The notes under the pieces are model-generated. The model searched no databases. It was not told the DNA's origin and saw only the letters and a program-made list of their open reading frames with translations. DNA of 64,000 bases from positions 82,729 to 146,728 of the forward strand of contig JAKQEQ010000042.1 in NCBI GenBank assembly GCA_029556545.1, read 5' to 3'. Below are positions 9,915 through 16,144 of the stretch, piece by piece (position 1 is the stretch's first letter; every line of letters starts with the position of its first letter). Origin of the DNA: Candidatus Hydrogenedentota bacterium (GTDB lineage: Bacteria > Hydrogenedentota > Hydrogenedentia > Hydrogenedentales > JAGMZX01). The position numbers were made by a program, and so were the translations under genes.

Positions 9915-10672
9915 CAGTAGTCCGTCTCCTTCTGCTCCTCAGTTGCATCAGGAGATGACCCGAGCGCGATGACGTACTCTGCGTCGGGACAGACTATTTT
10001 TAGCAGGCCGTCGGAGCAGGGCGAAAGCACTGCCGGTTGCCTGGTCTGAGGCATGCCGATACTGCGCTCGCGTAGAGCGGTGCCTTCGGGAATCAACTGC
10101 TTGAATTGTACACGTCCTCCCGTTTTCCCCTCCGGAAGCGTCACCTGGACCTCATACCTGTCGCCTGGGAGGGGCCGAACCGATATCACGGTGCCATCGG
10201 GCGCTTGGATATCTTGCGACTTCCCAGCTTTTTCCACATCCGCCTGCTTTTCTCCCGGCTTCTTCAACGTCCTTGGGCCGAGGGTATAGGCCGGCGCGAG
10301 TCGTAGAAGACTCCATTCTTGCCTCAGGAATGGGGTCAGCAATTCCTCGCCAACACGAACTACAATGGCGAAGACCATCATCTTCTTATCCATCATGTTC
10401 TTCAGGATTTCCGCCCCTTTGGCCCTCGCCTTCTCCAAACGTGATGGTTGACCAGTCATCGCCAATGCACTGCGAATCGCCTCAAGTTCCCTTTGTGTCT
10501 CCTCACTGACAGCAATCATTTCCATGACCGCGTCCCGCTCGTCGGGCTCCAGCAAGTCCAACTCATAGGCCCATAGCAAGTCCTCGGGAACCCGCGGGAC
10601 ATGACTTGCCGGATCGTCCAAAGCCCGCGCTAATCTCTCGGAAATCTCACGAATATCTTCTTCTCGTGTCAT
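9914..10672 (-). CDS. Anti-sigma-factor-like protein
   Basis: A 252-residue protein starting at ATG 10672, between a sigma-factor-like gene (96 bp upstream) and the CHAT protease gene (one-base overlap). Residues 20-75 have the shape of an anti-sigma N-terminal helical domain: ASHVPRVPEDLLWAYELDLL, then EPDERDAVMEMI and TQRELEAIRSAL. The zinc ligands of the zf-HC2 type (HxxxCxxC) are absent. A central region is charged. The C-terminal part (about 145-240) is beta-predicted with GTVISVRPLPGDRYEVQVTLPEG. No clear transmembrane helix is present, so it should be a soluble inhibitor, unlike many anti-sigmas. The function rests on resemblance plus position. A CHAT protease could cleave it to release the sigma factor; that is inference. 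Confidence 0.65.
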   Translation of the reverse strand: MTREEDIREISERLARALDDPASHVPRVPEDLLWAYELDLLEPDERDAVMEMIAVSEETQRELEAIRSALAMTGQPSRLEKARAKGAEILKNMMDKKMMVFAIVVRVGEELLTPFLRQEWSLLRLAPAYTLGPRTLKKPGEKQADVEKAGKSQDIQAPDGTVISVRPLPGDRYEVQVTLPEGKTGGRVQFKQLIPEGTALRERSIGMPQTRQPAVLSPCSDGLLKIVCPDAEYVIALGSSPDATEEQKETDY

Positions 10673-10768
10673 CTTGGTTCCAACTCTTTCAGCCTTCGAA
10701 TCGAAGGCTTGTCCTCGACTGCCCTATTCTTTCTATACACAGAAGACGCGCACATCTATGCACACGTC

Positions 10769-12229
10769 TTATTCTTCGTCACCTGGAAAGCCATCACCTC
10801 CGCCACGCAGTATGTCCCTTCCCTCTTCCAGACGTCTGTGCGCGGTAGACTGCGAGAACCCCATCCGTCCACCGATTTCAGCCTCCGTGCGCACCCACTG
10901 CGAATGCTTTCTGAAACTGAGGTACTTCGCTCTCTCAATGCGCAATGCTTCCAGTCTGTTCTGCGCCGCCTTCCTTCGCTTGAAGGCGTGCATATACGCA
11001 AGTTCCTTGATTGTGAAGGCCAAACCCTTGGCTCTCGCTGCTATTGCCACCTTACCGTGGCAGCCGCCCTCTTCTGAACACGCTAACTCCCGCTGCGAAA
11101 GCAAGAGTGCCGCCTTCTCCTTCGTGATGTGTTCCTGTTCATCCAGTTGCTCATGGGTTAGCGCTAGCGCCTTTACCCCCAGGTCATCAATCAGGTTCTC
11201 TTTGGCCTCCCGGCTTCCGCCCCATTCATCTTCCAATAACGCCCTGCGAGCCCCTTCCTCCAAAGCCTGCGCCTCATCGAAATGACTCTTGGCTTCAGGA
11301 AGTTCTTCTTCGGACAACTTCTTCCACGCGCAGGCCGCCTTCACATATTCCTGATGGATACGGCGGAGATCGTCTTGTGATAATCTTTCAATCGTCTCGC
11401 GGAACATATCGTTTGTGTCGAGGTAGGCCTTGAGGTAGAGTTCCCATGCCATTCGCGCCTCGGACGGAAGACTGCGCAAGATATGCGTTATCGTCTCTGT
11501 TAGGTTATCTGCTCGCTCAGCCGGCTCTCCAGCAGAGCAGGTAGTCTCCGATGAAATCGATGTCTGCATGAATTCATCTTCTTGGGGAGGATTTTCCAAT
11601 TTGCGAATAGCGTCGAGAAACCTACGCAAGATGGTTGTTTTCAAGAACCTGTCAAAGGTCTTACCCTTCGCCGGGTCGTAAGCGCGAGCACATGCCGCGA
11701 AACCTGATCCACGAAAAACGGCGTTTTCGGCGTGGTCTATAACCGTGGTACAATACAAATCGACCACGTGGTGTTTGTCCAAACGATCCCGGAATCTGTA
11801 CAACAGCCGGGCATGCGCGGTTCGTTCTATCCACGACTGTGTCCGTAACCAGTAGTAATCCTCGATTTCGCGCTTGCGCTCCGGCGTACACGATGCGGAC
11901 CGGTACTCCGCAACGTATTCACAATCGGAAACATACAATTCCTTCAAGACCTGTTGGGAGATATCCTTTGCTCGCGCATTCAGCCATTCTTTGAAGGCGT
12001 CGGGGTCTTCGGGGATATCCGCGAATTCCGTCTGCAGTTGCGCTGTAAGATGCTGGGATTTCTGCAGTTGCTTCCGCACCAACAAGAGCACAGCATCCAG
12101 AGAGGCGTATCTGAGTTTGAGGCAATCGCGCAATCTGGCCTCGACCGCGCTTAGAAGCAGACTCTGCAGTTGTTCCACCGTGGCGGGCTTTTTCGTTGAC
12201 CCGACGCCACCGATTTCATGTATCGACAT
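10769..12229 (-). CDS. Unusual sigma-70-family factor with long spacer between regions 2 and 4
   Basis: A 486-residue protein from ATG 12229. The open frame extends upstream to 12622, but that part overlaps the neighbouring gene, and a sigma-70-like promoter lies at 12389-12417, so the later start is preferred. ATG 12436 is an alternative. Residues 165-212 fit sigma region 2 (AxxARAYDPAKGKTFDRFLKTTI, then LRRFLDAIRK). Residues 445-475 fit a region 4 helix-turn-helix (TEAEIGGRMGFSQSTAHRRLEEG). Between them lies a spacer of about 230 residues, mostly charged helix, far longer than in ECF factors. The N-terminal 160 residues are helical and unrecognised. It would direct RNA polymerase to unknown promoters and is followed by an anti-sigma-like gene. 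Confidence 0.72.
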   Translation of the reverse strand: MSIHEIGGVGSTKKPATVEQLQSLLLSAVEARLRDCLKLRYASLDAVLLLVRKQLQKSQHLTAQLQTEFADIPEDPDAFKEWLNARAKDISQQVLKELYVSDCEYVAEYRSASCTPERKREIEDYYWLRTQSWIERTAHARLLYRFRDRLDKHHVVDLYCTTVIDHAENAVFRGSGFAACARAYDPAKGKTFDRFLKTTILRRFLDAIRKLENPPQEDEFMQTSISSETTCSAGEPAERADNLTETITHILRSLPSEARMAWELYLKAYLDTNDMFRETIERLSQDDLRRIHQEYVKAACAWKKLSEEELPEAKSHFDEAQALEEGARRALLEDEWGGSREAKENLIDDLGVKALALTHEQLDEQEHITKEKAALLLSQRELACSEEGGCHGKVAIAARAKGLAFTIKELAYMHAFKRRKAAQNRLEALRIERAKYLSFRKHSQWVRTEAEIGGRMGFSQSTAHRRLEEGRDILRGGGDGFPGDEE

Positions 12230-12240
12230 ACGGCGGATAT

Positions 12241-12269
12241 CCCCACTTGCGCCCCTTGGCCAAGTGGGG
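12241..12269 (-). promoter_or_regulatory. Hairpin just upstream of the sigma-factor start
   Basis: A perfect 9-bp inverted repeat (CCCCACTTG / CAAGTGGGG, 11-nt loop) ends 12 nt upstream of ATG 12229 in the predicted leader. Its 3' arm contains the only G-rich stretch that could serve as a ribosome-binding site, so it could limit translation. There is no T-run, so it is not an intrinsic terminator. Confidence 0.45.
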
Positions 12270-12388
12270 GTAGACGGGAAGACCCGGTCAAGGGGCAGAT
12301 TGCGTTCCGGCAAGCGCCCGGCGACAGGAATCGCAGACGCTACCCTCCTCAGCGGGCCGCTTGCTGCTTCCCGCTGAACCCCAAGGAT

Positions 12389-12417
12389 ACGATAGCAAGG
12401 AGCATCCTTATTGTCAA
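12389..12417 (-). promoter_or_regulatory. Sigma-70-like promoter for the sigma/anti-sigma/CHAT unit
   Basis: On the minus strand TTGACA (12417-12412) is followed after 17 nt by TATCGT (12394-12389). It lies between the end of the 12444 gene and ATG 12229, leaving a leader of about 150 nt. Confidence 0.5.
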
Positions 12418-12443
12418 TAGCCAGCGAAGGATTCATGGCGGGG

Positions 12444-13301
12444 TTACTCCGGCAATCCTTCCAGGCGCAAGGCAAAACGCATGATGTAGGCGTTGTAGCA
12501 GATGGCGAAGCCGACGGCGACAAGGAACAGCAACAGGGCAAACCAGGAGGACAGGGCCGCGCCGAGCAGGAGATACGCGAGCAGCGCGTCGGCGGCGCTG
12601 TAGATGACGAGGGTCGCCGCATTCGACCGGTTCGTGTCCTTGCGGACCATGGCGCGGATGAAGCCGATGGTGAAGACCGGCAGCAACAGCACGGCGATCA
12701 GCCAGGCGAAGAATCGCTTCGGAGCGTTGATTCGCGCGATTTCTTCCCGGACGCGGCCCGTGTTCAGAATGCCGGGCGCGGTCTCTTTGGTGTACCGCCG
12801 GTCGAGCAGGAGCGCGCCGGAGGCCACATCGAGTAGGCGTACTTCGAGATCCAAGGCCGCTTCGCCTCCAAAGGACTCGAACGCGCGCACCGTGCCGAAG
12901 AGTACGCCCTCGACGCCCATCGCATGTCCCGTCGCACGCGCCGCTTCCGGCTCGCCGACCCCGGTTTCGCGCAAGTCCAGGAAGGCCCGGGCCTTCTCAG
13001 TCAGCGTCCGGTCGCGCAGGTCCAGGATGCCCGACGACGAAACAGCGGACCGTAGTTGATTCGTCACGTACCCGGAGGAATCGCCCGCGAACGGCAGCAA
13101 GGCCACCGTGCCGAGGCCGTCGCGCGCGTCGCGCAGGTCCCGCAGCATGACCGGGACGGCTTCGTCCGCCACTTGGACGCGCAGCGGACTGATCTCCGGC
13201 TTCTTCGGACCGACGGCGTCCCACGCCTGCGACCCCAGATAGAACGCGAGCAGCACCGTCCCCGCCCGGCTCGCCAGGTTCCACAGCCCCCGTATCAACA
13301 T
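12444..13301 (-). CDS. Membrane protein with CsgG/LpoB-like domain
   Basis: A 285-residue protein from ATG 13301 behind GGAGGAATAGG, 46 bp after the Vps4-like gene, so it is the last gene of that operon. One N-terminal hydrophobic segment (about 10-28) is followed by a domain of about 150 residues with VALLPFAGDSSGYVTNQLR, then ILDLRDRTLTEKA and GVEGVLFGTVRAFES. This pattern resembles the CsgG/FlgO/LpoB fold. The C-terminus has three further hydrophobic helices (about 190-280). This would place the CsgG-like domain on one side of the inner membrane, tethered at both ends. It may be the membrane anchor or cargo sensor for the ESCRT-like proteins encoded upstream, which is inference. The fold call is moderate and the topology call is good. 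Confidence 0.72.
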   Translation of the reverse strand: MLIRGLWNLASRAGTVLLAFYLGSQAWDAVGPKKPEISPLRVQVADEAVPVMLRDLRDARDGLGTVALLPFAGDSSGYVTNQLRSAVSSSGILDLRDRTLTEKARAFLDLRETGVGEPEAARATGHAMGVEGVLFGTVRAFESFGGEAALDLEVRLLDVASGALLLDRRYTKETAPGILNTGRVREEIARINAPKRFFAWLIAVLLLPVFTIGFIRAMVRKDTNRSNAATLVIYSAADALLAYLLLGAALSSWFALLLFLVAVGFAICYNAYIMRFALRLEGLPE

Positions 13302-13347
13302 GGCCTATTCCTCCACGGGCGGAACGCCCATGCCACGCTTCTTGTGA

Positions 13348-14481
13348 TCAGTCGTCGCCATAATCGTCGCTCGAGGCGGCGTGGCCCGCGCGCCAGGCGT
13401 CAAACTCCGCCAGGTGTTCGGGCGTGACCGAAGGCCGCACCTTCCCCAGCGCCGCCTCGAAGTCCTCCTGCGTCACGTCTTCATCCTGGCCGCTGGCGAG
13501 TTGCCGATTCTTCGCCGAACGCTTGGCCCGGTCGCATAGCGACGCCATGTCCGCGCCGCTGAAGCGGTCCGTCCGCGCGGCGATGGCGGCATAATCCACG
13601 TCGTCCGCCACAGGGACGCCTTCCATGTTCAGGCGCACGATGGCCTCGCGCGCGGGCGCGTCCGGCGGCCCGACGTAGATGTGGTCGCCCAAACGGCCCG
13701 GCCGCAGCACCGCCGGGTCGAGCAGCCACGGCTTATTCGTCGCGGCCAGCACCAGCAGGCAGTTCTTCGTCTCGACGAGGCCGTCCGTCAGCGTCAGGAA
13801 CTGGGTCACCATGCCGATCTTCCGGTTGCCGCGCCGCGCGAGGATGGCGTCCACTTCATCGAGGAAGATGACCGCACGATCGTGTTTGCGGGCCTCGTCA
13901 AAGAGCCGCTGCATGTTCTTCTCGGTTTCCCCGACGTACTTGTCCTTGACCTGCGAGGCGTTCACGTTAAAGAAGGCCGCGTCCAGTTCGCCCGCGATGG
14001 CCTTGGCGATGTACGTCTTGCCGTTGCCCGGCGGACCGTACATGAGCACGCCGCCGCCCTTGCGCAGTCTGAACCGCTCATGAACCTCCGGGTGCAGGAA
14101 CGGCTCGATGACCTTCTCGCGCAACTCGACCTTCACGTCTTCAAGCCCCGCCACGTCGATCAGCTTCTCGCGCGGCCGCTCCTTGAGTTCCCACTGCGAT
14201 TGCGACACGTCCTCGTCGGGGCCGGCTTTTTCCTTCGCCCGTTGCAGGCCCTCCCGCGACTGCGCCCGCGCCTTCTCCTTCAGTTGCTCAGCGATATCGA
14301 GCAGTTCGTAGGCGTCCTCGACGTACTGCTCCGCCACCTTGCCCTCGCTCTGCTCCGCCAGCTTGAGCCCGAACTCGGCCGCCTTCGCCGTGTGGAAGAA
14401 CGCTTTGCCGAAATGCTTCTCGCACAATGCCGCCTCGGCGGCAGCCTCGTGCTCCCGCTTTTTGTCGGCATTGAAACTCAT
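13348..14481 (-). CDS. Vps4-like AAA ATPase with N-terminal MIT-like domain
   Basis: A 377-residue protein from ATG 14481 (GGAGGATGAGAA upstream), overlapping the stop of the preceding gene by 4 nt (ATGA). Residues 1-75 form three helices ending in LLDIAEQLKEKA, closely resembling a MIT domain. Residues 105-345 are a classical AAA module: VAGLEDVK, Walker A GPPGNGKT (149-156), pore loop KYVGE (181-185), Walker B VIFLDE (204-209), and sensor ATNKPW (247-252), where PW is typical of the Vps4/katanin clade. An RPGR arginine-finger region follows. The C-terminal SVTPEHLAEFDAW (351-363) resembles the Vps4 C-terminal helix. In eukaryotes and archaea such enzymes pull ESCRT-III subunits out of polymers. 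The adjacent genes encode ESCRT-III-like proteins. The AAA call is certain, and the MIT/Vps4 assignment is strong by motif. Confidence 0.85.
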   Translation of the reverse strand: MSFNADKKREHEAAAEAALCEKHFGKAFFHTAKAAEFGLKLAEQSEGKVAEQYVEDAYELLDIAEQLKEKARAQSREGLQRAKEKAGPDEDVSQSQWELKERPREKLIDVAGLEDVKVELREKVIEPFLHPEVHERFRLRKGGGVLMYGPPGNGKTYIAKAIAGELDAAFFNVNASQVKDKYVGETEKNMQRLFDEARKHDRAVIFLDEVDAILARRGNRKIGMVTQFLTLTDGLVETKNCLLVLAATNKPWLLDPAVLRPGRLGDHIYVGPPDAPAREAIVRLNMEGVPVADDVDYAAIAARTDRFSGADMASLCDRAKRSAKNRQLASGQDEDVTQEDFEAALGKVRPSVTPEHLAEFDAWRAGHAASSDDYGDD

Positions 14482-15125
14482 TTCTCATCCTCCATCAGTC
14501 TCCGAAGCCGCGCGCGGCCCTCGCCAATCTTCTCCGCCAGACCGCCCTCCGCCTCGGTAGCCTTGCGCGCACCCGTCCGCTCGCCGATGTCCGCCGCCAC
14601 CTCGTCCTCCAACAGCTTCTCCATTTCGTCCAGCGACGGCACCACGTCGGTCATCTTCGTCTCGACCCCGGCCATCTCCTTGCCGTAAGCGCGCTCCCAA
14701 ATCTTGTCGAGGTCCACCTGCTCACCCAGCTTGTCCTCGACCGCGCCCAGCACGTCTTCGACCCGCTCGGGGTCGATGGCGATGACGGCATCGAGCGATT
14801 GCAGCGCGTTCGTGAAGTCCTGGTCCGTCTGCGACAACTCCATCTTCGCGATCAGTTGCTCGAAGACCCAACGTTTCATGTCCAGCTTCGTCATCAGAAT
14901 TTCACAGGCGCGGCAGGATTGCAGGCTCCGCTGGCTTGCCCCCTTCTGGCCGTCCTTGAGGTATCGGCGCGCCTCGCTCCACGCGGCGTCCCGCTCCGCC
15001 TTGAGCTTCTGGATGCGCTCCTTCACCGTGTCAACCGCGCCTTCCGCCTGGCGCTTGGCCCGGCGCTGCTTTACCCGAAGGTCCTTCTCCCGCTGCGCCT
15101 TCGACTTGAACAGGTCCTCGAACAT
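14478..15125 (-). CDS. Snf7/ESCRT-III-like protein with C-terminal MIM1-like motif
   Basis: A 215-residue protein. ATG 15125 is chosen because GAGGAGG sits 8 nt upstream and the product then begins MFEDLFKSK, an amphipathic start like ESCRT-III helix 0. A basic helix (8-55) turns at KDGQKGAS (57-64) into a second long helix (65-115), the ESCRT-III hairpin layout. An acidic C-terminal half follows, with DEMEKLLEDE (166-175). The last residues, GEGRARLRRLMEDEK, contain RLxxL as in the MIM1 motif that binds MIT domains. The stop overlaps the Vps4-like gene start. It should polymerise on membranes and be recycled by the ATPase. Family assignment is by pattern and gene order, not by a search. A generic coiled coil is the alternative. 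Confidence 0.7.
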   Translation of the reverse strand: MFEDLFKSKAQREKDLRVKQRRAKRQAEGAVDTVKERIQKLKAERDAAWSEARRYLKDGQKGASQRSLQSCRACEILMTKLDMKRWVFEQLIAKMELSQTDQDFTNALQSLDAVIAIDPERVEDVLGAVEDKLGEQVDLDKIWERAYGKEMAGVETKMTDVVPSLDEMEKLLEDEVAADIGERTGARKATEAEGGLAEKIGEGRARLRRLMEDEK

Positions 15126-15203
15126 GGGCTGTGCCTCCTCTTTGCTCGCTTGCCGCCACGCGTGTTCCCGCTGTCGGGTCATCCTGACCACTGCGCCAAC
15201 GCC

Positions 15204-15812
15204 CTACTCCTCTTCCGTCTCCAACTGCTTCAGCCACTTCGCCGTATCCTCGGAGAGCGCCTCCTTGGCGGGCGGCTCCACGACGTCCATCGCCTCGGGA
15301 CGAACCGTCTCCGTCACGGGCTTGCGCTCGCGCTGGTACTGCACGCGTTTCAGGTCGCGCGCCGCCTTGTCCTCGTCTTTCAGGTCGGCAAGGGCGCCAT
15401 CGAGATCGACCGCGATGTCGTCCAGGACTTCCTGACCCACCCCCCGCTTCCGGGCCGCTTCGAGTTCATCGAGCTTCGCCAGCGCCGTATTTACGTTGCT
15501 GATCCGGCTGACGAGGATGTCCTGGCGGCCCTTCTGGCCGTCAAGTTCTTCTCGCGCGAGTTCGATCTGCTCGATGATGACGCGCTTGCCCTCGCCCTTG
15601 GTTTGATCGAATTCCTGCTTGAGTTTGAGCGCGCGCTGTTCGAGGACATGGATGTCCGTCTTCAGATTGTCCAGTTCGTCGTTCAGCGTCCGGCGGAGTC
15701 CCAACAGCGCGCGGCGCTGCGCCTCGAGCCGCGCCTGCTCCGACTTGCGCAAGCCCAGAAACTCCGCCAACTTGGCCAATACGGCCCTGACCAGGTCCGG
15801 TAACGTGTTCAT
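15204..15812 (-). CDS. Second ESCRT-III-like coiled-coil protein
   Basis: A 202-residue, almost wholly helical, charged protein from ATG 15812 with GGAGGGG 9 nt upstream. It is the first gene of the operon, 78 bp before the MIM1-bearing protein. An N-terminal amphipathic helix (LPDLVRAVLAKLAEFLGL) precedes a long helix (32-70), a turn DQTKGEGK (69-76), and a second long helix (77-120). An acidic helix (128-155), a Pro-rich linker and a terminal helix DTAKWLKQLETEEE complete it. This order of basic hairpin, acidic regulatory helix and short C-terminal helix is that of ESCRT-III subunits, and PspA/Vipp1 are known bacterial members. It lacks the PspA signature, so it is not simply PspA. Assignment is mainly from architecture and context. 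Confidence 0.65.
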   Translation of the reverse strand: MNTLPDLVRAVLAKLAEFLGLRKSEQARLEAQRRALLGLRRTLNDELDNLKTDIHVLEQRALKLKQEFDQTKGEGKRVIIEQIELAREELDGQKGRQDILVSRISNVNTALAKLDELEAARKRGVGQEVLDDIAVDLDGALADLKDEDKAARDLKRVQYQRERKPVTETVRPEAMDVVEPPAKEALSEDTAKWLKQLETEEE

Positions 15813-15871
15813 CAGACTACCCCTCCAATTAGGACACCCTTATGAGATAGGACTTTGGTCGCTCGAACGCT

Positions 15872-15900
15872 AATATACGCCACAACCGATGTCTTCACAA
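15872..15900 (-). promoter_or_regulatory. Promoter of the ESCRT-like operon
   Basis: On the minus strand TTGTGA (15900-15895), 17 nt, TATATT (15877-15872). It predicts a leader of about 50 nt before ATG 15812. The rest of the gap 15813-16144 shows no gene or further signal. Confidence 0.5.
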
Positions 15901-16144
15901 GACCTATGAGCCCCAGCCGTATCCCGTGTGCCCGGATTGGGTCTTGCCTCGACGCCATGAATTTGCTCTCCTCGATTCGCATGCCATGGCCGCCCCGCGC
16001 GGACCACGGAGCGGTCTCTCCCTTGTTAATACGCCCGGAAATGCCGAGTCTATTCAGCCTGGCGACAAGCCGGCATTATGGGGCGCTGTTCTCGGTCGGC
16101 ATGATTTCCCGCACCCCCAATTCTGTCCGGGAAGATCTGTGGCA

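Noticed and set aside
14478-15812. Calling the two helical proteins PspA or Vipp1
   Set aside because: Length and helix content are similar, but the PspA N-terminal signature is absent. The MIM1-like tail and Vps4-like partner fit a different ESCRT-III branch.
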